Below the pieces are notes generated by a model. The model was given only the letters and a program-made list of their open reading frames with translations, was not told the DNA's origin and made no database searches. 45,517 nucleotides of DNA from Gemmataceae bacterium (GTDB lineage Bacteria > Planctomycetota > Planctomycetia > Gemmatales > Gemmataceae), in NCBI GenBank assembly GCA_009692065.1, contig SHZY01000034.1:1-45517 (forward strand), in the 5' to 3' direction. Position numbers and translations under genes: made by a program. Positions within the stretch are counted from its first letter, which is position 1; the number at the start of each line of letters is the position of its first letter. Below are positions 33,463 to 41,407 of this stretch, in pieces.

Positions 33463-35075
33463 CGTCGATTCTTCGAAGCGTCTTTAATCAGCACCGACGC
33501 GCCGCCAACAACCGCCCCGCACCCCGCGATGGCCAGCAGCGCCAATACGCACAGCGCCGACACGTTGTTGTCCACGCCGGTGTGCATCTGCTTGAGGAGC
33601 GTGCTGGCAAAGGCTTCCCAGCCCGCCGTCGCAACGCGTTCACTCGCCCCCACTTCGCCCAGGCACAAGGCCGCGGCTCCCAGTCCGGTCACGAGCGTTG
33701 CGCGCCAGGTCGTCGGCACAACGATGTGCAGGAACTCGCTCAAGGGAGCGGCGCCTGCCAGGCGGGCTTCCTCGAATAGCTCGCGCGGGATCATCCGCAC
33801 CACCGGCCATAGGAAGACGACCGCGATCGGCAGCGATCGCATTGCCTGTGCCCATATCAACGGCGCCGGTGAGGAGCCGAAATACAGGAGGTCCTTCCAC
33901 GGTCCATTGGGCAACCACAGAATCGTCTCTTGCAACGCCATCCCGACCGCCGGCCCCGGCAGCACCCAGACCCACGTCAGCACGCCGAAGAGCAGCCAGC
34001 GGAACCAGGCACGTTCGCGGGCCAGCCAGCAGCCGACCACCGCGACCGAGGCGACCGCCATGCCGGTGGCGATCGAGGTGATCAGCGAGGCAATGAGCTC
34101 GTCGCCGCGTACGACAGTCGCTACACGCAAAAAGTGCGCAGCCGTCCCGGCATCCCAGCGGGGCGGATGCCCGGTCAGGCCAAGCCTCCAGAACAGGCCG
34201 CCGAGCGGCACGAGGAGCAAGCCGATCAGAATTGCGGCGATTGCAAGACGCAACCAGCCTTGCCCCAGCTCAAGCGAACGGTGGGCACCGGAAGCCATCA
34301 CCAGAGGCGGCAGCGATTTTTCCAGGTACGACAGAATGACCAGCACGCCGGCCCAGGCCAGCAGAAGGCTCGGCAGCACCACGAGCAACGTTCGCGCCAG
34401 GCCATCGTCCGTCGTGGCAAACTGCGTGCGCATTTCCTCCGCCAATGTCGCCACCTGCATCATCTCCGTGACGCTGGTCTCCCCTGCCGTCTGCAACACC
34501 ACGAACAGGGCCGCGCCGAGGATGCTGGCGCGCATCCGCGGCAACGTCACGAACGCCAGGACGCGCCACGGGCCGACGCTCAGAGCCGCTTCGTCCTCCA
34601 GCCCCGGCTCGATCGACGCCACGCCGACGCCGACGAGAAACGCCACCCACGGCGCCGCCGCCAACGCGTGAATCCAGATCGCCACCGCCAACCCACTCGC
34701 CCAGGGTCGGCCGGGCGAGTCGCGCCAGAAATCCAGCGGCGACCATCCGTGCGCACCGAGCACGGCCTGCCAGCTCGACACGACAATCGGCAACGGTACA
34801 AACAGCGCCAGGGCCAGGAGGAACCAGGCAACTCGACGGAAAGGAAATGAAGTGCGAAACAAGACAATGGCAAGCCCGATCCCGATGGGAAATGACAGGG
34901 CGACCGTGCCGGCGGTCAGTGCGAGGGTGTTGAGCGCGAGTTGAAAAAGCCGCTCGGCATCGTTCGTCGTCCAGGTCCACGCCGCCGGCGCCAGCAATTC
35001 GCCAAGCGGCAGCAGCAAGGGCAGCGTGACGAAAGCGACGAGGCCAAGGCCATACGCCAGACGCCACCCGCTCAT
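33459..35075 (-). CDS. ABC transporter permease with two membrane domains (iron type)
   Basis: 538 residues with about twelve membrane segments, arranged as two fused permease halves. Two EAA-like loops are seen: EDEAALSVGPWRVLAFVTLP in the first half and EARLAGAAPLSEFLHIVVP in the second. This is the plan of FbpB/SfuB-type ferric iron permeases. The start ATG at 35075 overlaps the stop of the PQQ-repeat gene (ATGA). The matching binding protein is at 30126; no ATPase is nearby, so one must be supplied from elsewhere. Confidence 0.83.
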   Translation of the reverse strand: MSGWRLAYGLGLVAFVTLPLLLPLGELLAPAAWTWTTNDAERLFQLALNTLALTAGTVALSFPIGIGLAIVLFRTSFPFRRVAWFLLALALFVPLPIVVSSWQAVLGAHGWSPLDFWRDSPGRPWASGLAVAIWIHALAAAPWVAFLVGVGVASIEPGLEDEAALSVGPWRVLAFVTLPRMRASILGAALFVVLQTAGETSVTEMMQVATLAEEMRTQFATTDDGLARTLLVVLPSLLLAWAGVLVILSYLEKSLPPLVMASGAHRSLELGQGWLRLAIAAILIGLLLVPLGGLFWRLGLTGHPPRWDAGTAAHFLRVATVVRGDELIASLITSIATGMAVASVAVVGCWLARERAWFRWLLFGVLTWVWVLPGPAVGMALQETILWLPNGPWKDLLYFGSSPAPLIWAQAMRSLPIAVVFLWPVVRMIPRELFEEARLAGAAPLSEFLHIVVPTTWRATLVTGLGAAALCLGEVGASERVATAGWEAFASTLLKQMHTGVDNNVSALCVLALLAIAGCGAVVGGASVLIKDASKNRR

Positions 35076-36616
35076 GGTCCGGCCGGCCGGCGGTGCTCGC
35101 CGCGATCTTCGCCCGAGCGTCGGCCGATCGCCGGCTGAACGGATGCGACAATCCAAAGGTCCCGCGATGCCGCCGCACGTGCGAGCCTGGCCGCTGCTTT
35201 TTCCTTGTCGTCTTTCTTGTCGTCCTTTTTATCGTCTTTCTTATCGTTCTTCTTCTCGTCGTCCTTTTTCTCCTCCACGGGTTTCTTTTCTTCCCTTGGC
35301 TTGACCACCTCGACCGTTTTCATCATGAGGGGATTCTTCAGATCGCGATGGCGCAGGCACAGGATCTGGCCGTCGTTGGCGGCGAGGTAGACGCGGTCGG
35401 TCCATTCGTTGGCAACGGCAATCTTCCAGTCGGCAAGATTGAGCTTGGCCAAGGGAGTGCCGCGCCGCTGATCGAGTACGAAGAACATGCCCTGATGGTC
35501 GAGGGCGTACACGAAGGTGTCGTTGGCAGCCAGAAAACGAGTCGTTTCCTTGCTGGTCCAAACCTCGCGGCCGCTGGTGCGATCGATGCGGCGCAGGCCG
35601 AGGCGCTCGGGTGCAATGAAGATGTCGCGGTCGTTGACTTCGGGCTTGTCGAGGAGCGGCGCGCCGCTGACGTGGCGCCATTTGAGTCGGCCGCTGCGCA
35701 GGTCAACAGCATAGAGATTGAAATCATCCGATGCGAGGTAGCCGAAGTGCTCATGGTGGCCCGGGGCCGCCCGCGTACGTCCGTTGGCCTTGAACTCCCA
35801 GAATTCGAGCCGCCTGCCTGTGTCGGAGCGGTTGACTGACGTCAACATCCCATCCGTGGTCAGAATGCTGAGCTGGTCGCCGTAGAGCATCGGGGACGAC
35901 GTGGTGAGCTGATCCCCCAAACCATAGCCCCAGAGGTACTCCGGTTGCGCCGAATCAACGTCCGTAGGCGGGCTGTCTGCGGCCATGGGGGTCTTTGCGT
36001 CCTTCTTGGCGTCCTTGAGCCCGTCCCGTCGCGCCCGATCGCGCGCGTAGGCTTTCTCGATCGCATCGTAATCGGGGATCACATACGCATAGACGCGATT
36101 GCCCAGGGGCACGTACAGATATTTCTCGTCCGCGATCGGCGGTGCGTTCGGCGTGTAAGGCAAGTCGAAGCCGAACGCCACGTGCTTGAGCGCCTGTTCA
36201 TAGGTGAAAGTCCGTTGGGCTCCGTCGAAGCGATTGAGGATGTGCAGCACGTTTCGGCGAGTCACAAAGATGCTGTGCGCGTTGAATGCAGCCTGCTGAG
36301 GTGTCCAGTAGGGGGTGCCGACCTGCGTCTTCCAGATCAAATCGCCGTTGTCGGCATCGTAGAGGAATACGCCGCCCTTGTAGGTTTGCACGACTAGCTG
36401 CGAACGCGGGTGGCCTGGAATGAGCTGGACGCTGAAGATGCCGTCGCGATTGCCATCCACCGCGGCGTGCGTATTCCAGGCCGTCACCAGTTGCATGCGC
36501 TCGAGTGCGTCGCGCGGCGGCAGCTTGGGACTGGTGAACACTCGGTACGTTGCTTGCGAATACGCCAGCGTGGCCGGAAGCAGCAACACCGTGAAGGCCA
36601 GCAAGAGTTTTTTCAT
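35072..36616 (-). CDS. Secreted PQQ-like beta-propeller protein with Lys/Asp-rich tail
   Basis: 514 residues: signal peptide (about 1-20), then PQQ-like repeats (e.g. GGVFLYDADNGDLIWKTQ, NLYAVDLRSGRLKW, VYALDHQGMFFVLDQRRG) forming a propeller. After about residue 435 comes a low-complexity run of K, E and D (EEKKDDEKKNDKKDDKKDD), then an Ala/Arg-rich end. No PQQ-enzyme active site was recognised, so this is probably a scaffold. The start is the ATG at 36616; a GTG at 36634 is an alternative. The stop overlaps the start of the ABC permease gene. Confidence 0.78.
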   Translation of the reverse strand: MKKLLLAFTVLLLPATLAYSQATYRVFTSPKLPPRDALERMQLVTAWNTHAAVDGNRDGIFSVQLIPGHPRSQLVVQTYKGGVFLYDADNGDLIWKTQVGTPYWTPQQAAFNAHSIFVTRRNVLHILNRFDGAQRTFTYEQALKHVAFGFDLPYTPNAPPIADEKYLYVPLGNRVYAYVIPDYDAIEKAYARDRARRDGLKDAKKDAKTPMAADSPPTDVDSAQPEYLWGYGLGDQLTTSSPMLYGDQLSILTTDGMLTSVNRSDTGRRLEFWEFKANGRTRAAPGHHEHFGYLASDDFNLYAVDLRSGRLKWRHVSGAPLLDKPEVNDRDIFIAPERLGLRRIDRTSGREVWTSKETTRFLAANDTFVYALDHQGMFFVLDQRRGTPLAKLNLADWKIAVANEWTDRVYLAANDGQILCLRHRDLKNPLMMKTVEVVKPREEKKPVEEKKDDEKKNDKKDDKKDDKKDDKEKAAARLARAAASRDLWIVASVQPAIGRRSGEDRGEHRRPAGP

Positions 36617-36782
36617 GGCAGAATTCCCGTGCACCTGGGTCCTGTCAGTTTAACACGACGCGTGGCACGACTTAAAGGGCTGGAGCGACATTTTTTGCCA
36701 TTCATGCGGCCACGGAAATTCGACGGCGCTAGAATCGCTATAACCGGCGTACTTTCTTCGTTGGTAGACGGCGATCCCGTCG

Positions 36783-37310
36783 CTAGCGCTCTGGGCTACT
36801 CGTCGGCTTCTTCTTGCGCTTGCCTGCAAAAAACTCGGAGAGGATTGCCGCGCATTGGTCCGCCAGAACGCCGCCGATGACTTGGGCGCGATGGTTGAGC
36901 CGGGGATCGTTCGTGATGTGATAGAGCGTATCGCACGCCCCCGCCTTGGGATCGACGGCGCCGTACACCACCATCGGCAGACGCGCCAGCACGATGGCGC
37001 CGGCGCACATCGGGCATGGCTCCAGCGTGACGTAGAGGACGCAGTTCTCCAGGCGCCAGGATTGCAGCGCCGCTGCCGCTTGTGTGATGGCCACCATTTC
37101 GGCGTGGGCAGTCGGGTCCTTGAGCATCTCACGCTGATTGTGGGCGCGGGCGATAACGCCGCGCTCCAACGAGACGATGACGCAACCGATCGGCACCTCG
37201 TCTTCTTGCTCGGCGGCATGCGCTTCGTCGAGGGCCATCTCCATGTGCTCGACATGGAAGGGATGACGCGGATCGGTCATCGGCAGATCGAAGGGGGACA
37301 AGTCGGACAC
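36783..37310 (-). CDS. tadA: tRNA-specific adenosine deaminase TadA
   Basis: 175 residues. Zinc-binding motifs H-A-E (69-71) and P-C-P-M-C (98-102) are intact, with EVPIGCVIV before them. TadA deaminates adenosine 34 to inosine in tRNA-Arg(ACG). A short N-terminal extension precedes the usual start; GTG at 37310 has GAGGAG at seven bases, so this start is chosen over the ATG at 37280. It is followed by the secreted PQQ protein on the same strand after 166 bases. Confidence 0.93.
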   Translation of the reverse strand: MSDLSPFDLPMTDPRHPFHVEHMEMALDEAHAAEQEDEVPIGCVIVSLERGVIARAHNQREMLKDPTAHAEMVAITQAAAALQSWRLENCVLYVTLEPCPMCAGAIVLARLPMVVYGAVDPKAGACDTLYHITNDPRLNHRAQVIGGVLADQCAAILSEFFAGKRKKKPTSSPER

Positions 37311-37329
37311 GAAATCGCTCCTCGTGTTT

Positions 37330-37369
37330 GCGTTTAGCGTTCGCGAGGCGCCACGCGGGCGCTAAACGC
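37330..37369. repeat. Dispersed palindrome, TTTAGCG/GCGCTAAA family, copy 6
   Basis: GCGTTTAGCGTTCGCGAGGC and CCACGCGGGCGCTAAACGC pair around GGCGCC. It lies between tadA and the prolyl oligopeptidase gene, both on the minus strand. Confidence 0.85.
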
Positions 37370-37373
37370 ATAC

Positions 37374-39500
37374 TCATCGGACCCCCAACTGCGAAAACAC
37401 AAAACTCCACACGTCGGTTTGCTCGTCCAGCACCAGCCCGCGCGGCTTGCCGGCGCCGTGGCCGGCGCGTGTCTCCTGCCGCAACAGGATCGGCCCATTC
37501 CCGCTCGACGCCGCTTGCAGCCGAGCGGCCATCTTGCGCGCGTGGAGCGGATCGACTCGGCTATCCGAGGCTGCCGTGGTGATCAGCGTCGCCGGGTACG
37601 CCGTGCCGGCCTTGACCTTCTGATACGGCGAGTACGCGTAAATCCATTTGAAGTCCGCTGCCTTGTCGGGATTGCCATACTCGGGCATCCAGAGCCGGGC
37701 GATCAGGAACTTGTGATACCGCGTCATGTCCAGGAGCGGCACCTGGCAGACGACCGCCTGGAACAACTCGGGCCGTTGCGTCGTGACGGCGCCCATCAGC
37801 AAGCCGCCGTTGGAGCCCCCCTGGATCGCCAGCTTGTCCTTGCGCGTGACCTTGTTGGCAACCAGCCATTCGGCCGCCGCGACGAAGTCGTCGAATGTGT
37901 TTTGCTTCTGTTCGAGCATGCCGGCGCGATGCCAATCCTCGCCGTACTCACCGCCGCCGCGCAGATTGGCGATCGCCAGCACGCCGCCTTTTTCGAGGAA
38001 CAGAAAGCGTGTCGTGGCAAACGTCGGCGTCAAGCTGATGTTGAACCCGCCGTAGCCGTACAGCAGCGTCGGGTTCGTGCCGTCCTTCTTGATGCCCTTC
38101 TTGTACGTCAAAAACATCGGCACCTCGGTCCCGTCCTTCGACTTGTACTTCACCTGCTCGACGACGTAATCGTTCGCCTTGATCTCCGATTGAACACGGC
38201 CCCAGAGTTCTTGCTTGCGTGTCTTGAGGTTGATGTGGTAGATGCTCGGTGCGACGGCAAACGACTGGAAGCCAAAGAGCAGCTCGTTGCCGGCGTCTTC
38301 GCTGCCCAGCCCCGAGATTGTGCCCAGCGTCGGCAGCTTGACGTTTTCGACGAGCTTGCCGGTGCGGTCGAGAATCTTCAGCTGATTGGTCGCATCGTGC
38401 ATGTACTCGGCGATGAGGTAATCGCCGACTGCCGCGAAGCTTTCGAGCTTGTCGCTGCCTTGCGGTAAAATCTCCTTCCACAGACTGCGGTCAGACCATT
38501 TGAGTTTGCCGATCTTTGGATCGATCTCGAAGAGCCGATAGCGGGGCGCCTCGTGATTCGTGTGGAGATAAAAGCGATCGTTGCGCACGGTAAGGTCGAA
38601 CAGGGCGGGTATTTTTTCGGCGATGGGGTCCCAGCGTGGAAAAGCGTCGAGAGTGTTTTGGACGTAAACTTCCGATTTGGCCCAGCCCTGATGCACATTG
38701 ACCGCCAGCCACTTGCCATCGGGCGACAGCGCCACGCTTGGCCAATCCTCGGGATCGCGATCCTTGCCGAACACCAGGCGATCCTGCTTCGGGTCATCGC
38801 CAAGGTCATGGTTATAGACGTGGCGATTGTAATTCTCCTTCCCCTTGGGCACGCTGCCGACCGCTGGATAGCGCGTATAAAAGAAGCCCTTGTTGTCGGC
38901 GTGCCAGGCGAGCGAGCAAGCGCGGGTGCGTTCGATCGTGTCGGGTAGGTCCTTGCCCGTATCGACATCGCGCACGCGCAGGACGGAGAATTCACTCCCG
39001 TCCTTCGACAGGCCATACGCCAGCAGCTTGCCGTCGTGGCTGGGGTACCACCAATCGAGTGCGATGGTCCCGTCCTTGGCGAGTTCGTTGATATCGATCA
39101 GCACGCGATCCTTGCCGTGGAGCCCTTCGCGCACGAACAACACCGGCTGGTTCTGCGTGCCTTCGCGTTTGGTGAAGAAGTAGCGTCCCTTGGCTGGCTT
39201 GGGCACGCCGAGGCTGCCGATTTCGAGCAGACTCGACAGCCGCTCGCGAATCTTCGCCCGGCCCGGCGTCTTGTCGAGCACAGTCTGGGTGAGCTTGTTC
39301 TGTTCCTCAACCCACGCCATGGTCGCATCGCTTTTGCCATCCTCCAGCCAGCGATAGGGATCGACAATCTTGATGCCGTGGAGGATATCCACGACGTTGT
39401 CGGTCTTCGTCAGCGGATAGGTCAACTTGTTCTTCTCTTGGCCCACGCATATAGCTCCACGGATACACACCAACAACACAATTGCCACTATGCAGCGCAT
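37374..39500 (-). CDS. Prolyl oligopeptidase (S9A), secreted
   Basis: 708 residues, standard for S9A. A signal peptide (about 1-20) is followed by a seven-bladed propeller and the C-terminal hydrolase domain. The catalytic Ser lies in G-G-S-N-G-G (near 561), the Asp in SDSRVDP (near 645) and the His in AGHGAG (near 680). It cleaves short peptides after proline, here probably in the periplasm. The start ATG at 39500 is chosen; the open frame continues far upstream only as antisense to the next gene. Confidence 0.94.
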   Translation of the reverse strand: MRCIVAIVLLVCIRGAICVGQEKNKLTYPLTKTDNVVDILHGIKIVDPYRWLEDGKSDATMAWVEEQNKLTQTVLDKTPGRAKIRERLSSLLEIGSLGVPKPAKGRYFFTKREGTQNQPVLFVREGLHGKDRVLIDINELAKDGTIALDWWYPSHDGKLLAYGLSKDGSEFSVLRVRDVDTGKDLPDTIERTRACSLAWHADNKGFFYTRYPAVGSVPKGKENYNRHVYNHDLGDDPKQDRLVFGKDRDPEDWPSVALSPDGKWLAVNVHQGWAKSEVYVQNTLDAFPRWDPIAEKIPALFDLTVRNDRFYLHTNHEAPRYRLFEIDPKIGKLKWSDRSLWKEILPQGSDKLESFAAVGDYLIAEYMHDATNQLKILDRTGKLVENVKLPTLGTISGLGSEDAGNELLFGFQSFAVAPSIYHINLKTRKQELWGRVQSEIKANDYVVEQVKYKSKDGTEVPMFLTYKKGIKKDGTNPTLLYGYGGFNISLTPTFATTRFLFLEKGGVLAIANLRGGGEYGEDWHRAGMLEQKQNTFDDFVAAAEWLVANKVTRKDKLAIQGGSNGGLLMGAVTTQRPELFQAVVCQVPLLDMTRYHKFLIARLWMPEYGNPDKAADFKWIYAYSPYQKVKAGTAYPATLITTAASDSRVDPLHARKMAARLQAASSGNGPILLRQETRAGHGAGKPRGLVLDEQTDVWSFVFSQLGVR

Positions 39501-39559
39501 GTCGGCAGTCCTCCACAGGCGGACGGATTCTTGGAATGCTGATATTGATTTAGCGAGTT

Positions 39560-40240
39560 TTACCCGATGCCGACATAAGGCCGCAGTTTTTCCAGGGTCT
39601 TGGGGCCGATACCTGGAACGCGGCGGAGGTCGTCGATGGACTTGAATGGGGCCTTGGCGCGTTCGTCGAGGATACGTTGCGACAGCTTCGGGCCGATGCC
39701 GGGGAGCTTTTGCAGCTCGGCCTGATTGGCCAGATTGACGTCGATCGGCTCCGTCAGCTTCGAGGCCTTGGAGCTTGTTGAAGAAGTGCGCGTTGAAGCG
39801 GTCTGATTGCCGGCCGTGGACATGGTCTCGCTGTCGTCGTCGGTTACGAATGATTCCGGAGGCGACACAAACAGATGAGGCCGCAGACGATCGAGCGTCT
39901 TGGGGCCAATACCGGAAACCTGCCGGAGTTCCTTCACGCTCTTGAAGGCGCCGATGCGCTGGCGATGATCGACGACGCGCTGGGCCAACGCATCGCCAAG
40001 GCCGGGGAGGAGGTGTAGTTCCGCCCTGGTTGCGAGGTTGAGATCGAGCGGATGGATGCCGGCTTCGCGCGCCGACAGCGGAGCCGACTCGCCTTGCGAC
40101 CAACGGCCCAAGAGAAAGAACACGCTCGCGGTGACGAGCAGCCCCAGCGCAAACTGCACGGCAGCCGGCCAGGCCAGCACCGCGGATGGTTGAACTGCTG
40201 GTTGTCGCATTTCGCCAGAGTTGGCGGCGCCCGGGGCCAT
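39560..40240 (-). CDS. ComEA-like membrane protein with two helix-hairpin-helix domains
   Basis: 226 residues. One membrane segment (about 25-45) is followed by two HhH modules: LNLATRAELHLLPGLGDALA with VSGIGPKTLDRLRP, and VNLANQAELQKLPGIGPKLS with VPGIGPKTLEKLRP, joined by a Ser/Thr-rich linker of about 45 residues. Each HhH binds DNA backbone. Single-copy ComEA proteins carry DNA across the envelope in transformation; the tandem form is less common. No other competence gene is in the window. The start ATG at 40240 has AAGGA upstream. Confidence 0.83.
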   Translation of the reverse strand: MAPGAANSGEMRQPAVQPSAVLAWPAAVQFALGLLVTASVFFLLGRWSQGESAPLSAREAGIHPLDLNLATRAELHLLPGLGDALAQRVVDHRQRIGAFKSVKELRQVSGIGPKTLDRLRPHLFVSPPESFVTDDDSETMSTAGNQTASTRTSSTSSKASKLTEPIDVNLANQAELQKLPGIGPKLSQRILDERAKAPFKSIDDLRRVPGIGPKTLEKLRPYVGIG

Positions 40241-40281
40241 GGCGGCGTCCTTGAAAAAAGGGGGTTTTCCACTGTACGCCG

Positions 40282-40287
40282 ATTATA
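40282..40287 (-). promoter_or_regulatory. Possible -10 box for the ComEA-like gene
   Basis: TATAAT on the minus strand, about 42 bases before the start codon. Only a poor -35 (TTTGGC, 17-base spacer) is seen upstream, so this is tentative. Confidence 0.35.
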
Positions 40288-40413
40288 CGCACGAAAATGG
40301 CCGCGCCAAACAAAAAATCGCTCGTGTGGACAACTCGCCCTTGACGCTTATGATGAGCATCAGCCTGCCGACGACGTTCCCTTTCATTAATCTGCCTGCT
40401 AGGAGATTGCATC

Positions 40414-41352
40414 ATGCGCTGGTCTTCGCTGATCGTTCTTTTTGGAATCGCCCTGATCGCCGTCCGCGGGGATGCTGGCGACAAGGAAAAGAAGGAGCCC
40501 GAGAAAGCCGCCGACAAGAAGCCGTACCTGCTGGTTGTGCCTCCGGCCGGCGGCAAAGAGGTCAAACTCGCCGATTGGCGATTCACGCACGGCACGCGCC
40601 GGTTGGCGCTCACCGGCGACACACCGGTGAATCCGAAAACGAAAACGCCGGCCGGCCCGGAGTACCTCGAAGTTCGCGAGGAAAAAACGACCACCTACAA
40701 GAACGGCATCTTCACCTTCGTGCCGCTGACCAGTGTCCGTAAGATCGACTATGACCGTGAAAAGAAGACCTTCTCTGCCACCGTCCTCAGTGACGGCGGC
40801 GCAGAGACAACCCTCCTCGGTTCGACGAAATTCACCAGCAACAAGATCACCATCGAGGGCGAGGCCCTCCTCGATGGCCTCGGCGCCGCCACGGTAAAGT
40901 TCAACGGTGGCATCGACAAGGGCTTGCACAGCGTCAAGTTCCCTGATGCGAAGCCGGCCGACAAGCTCAAGGGAGCGACCGCGGTCGTCACCGCCGATGA
41001 CAAAGAAAAAACCAAGCACACCGCGCACGATGTGCAGCCAGTGTTCCTCGTTGATGGCCAGTATCGCGTAATGGCCTACGTCATGTTCAAGAAGACGGTC
41101 AAGATCGACTGGGACAATCTGGCCGGCCTGCGTTTCGTGCCGTCGGAGGACAAGAAGAAAATCTCCACCGATTACTTGGTGACATTGAAGGACGGCGTGA
41201 AGCACACCCTGAGCATCCTCAACACCGTGGAACTGGAAAAGAAAAAGACGATGACCTTCGTCGGTTTGATTGGCCGCGTGCCAGTCGGCTACAAGTTGTT
41301 CATGCTGGATGCTATTTACGAATATCAGTTGACCGCGGAAGAGAAGAAATAG
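40414..41352 (+). CDS. Secreted protein of unknown function
   Basis: 312 residues, not recognised. A signal peptide (about 1-20) is followed by a Lys/Glu-rich stretch (KEKKEPEKAADKK), then a mostly beta-rich domain with repeated short patterns (VKLADWRFTHG, YLEVREEKTTTYKNGIFTFVPL, VLSDGGAETTLLGS, VTLKDGVKHTLSILN). No catalytic motif is seen. The start ATG follows AGGAG. It converges with the amidohydrolase gene across a palindrome. Confidence 0.65.
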   Translation: MRWSSLIVLFGIALIAVRGDAGDKEKKEPEKAADKKPYLLVVPPAGGKEVKLADWRFTHGTRRLALTGDTPVNPKTKTPAGPEYLEVREEKTTTYKNGIFTFVPLTSVRKIDYDREKKTFSATVLSDGGAETTLLGSTKFTSNKITIEGEALLDGLGAATVKFNGGIDKGLHSVKFPDAKPADKLKGATAVVTADDKEKTKHTAHDVQPVFLVDGQYRVMAYVMFKKTVKIDWDNLAGLRFVPSEDKKKISTDYLVTLKDGVKHTLSILNTVELEKKKTMTFVGLIGRVPVGYKLFMLDAIYEYQLTAEEKK

Positions 41353-41360
41353 CCGTTCCT

Positions 41361-41398
41361 CGTTTAGCGCCCGCTCGGCGCCATGCGGGCGCTAAACG
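41361..41398. repeat. Dispersed palindrome, TTTAGCGC/GCGCTAAA family, copy 7
   Basis: CGTTTAGCGCCCGC and GCGGGCGCTAAACG pair around TCGGCGCCAT. It occupies the gap between converging stops at 41352 and 41408. Confidence 0.88.
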
Positions 41399-41407
41399 AA
41401 TACTCGA

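Noticed and set aside
36617..36782. Possible small gene between tadA and the PQQ protein
   Set aside because: 166 bases without a convincing start or motif; it probably holds the promoter of the PQQ gene, but I could not define hexamers with confidence.
39501..40694. Long upstream open frame in phase with the prolyl oligopeptidase gene (about 398 extra codons)
   Set aside because: It runs through the ComEA-like gene on the same strand in another frame and has Arg/Pro/Gly-rich shadow composition. The enzyme's own signal peptide begins at 39500.
8524..41398. Repeats as a CRISPR array or integron attC sites
   Set aside because: The copies are kilobases apart, palindromic and placed at gene ends, with no spacers, integrase or cassette structure.
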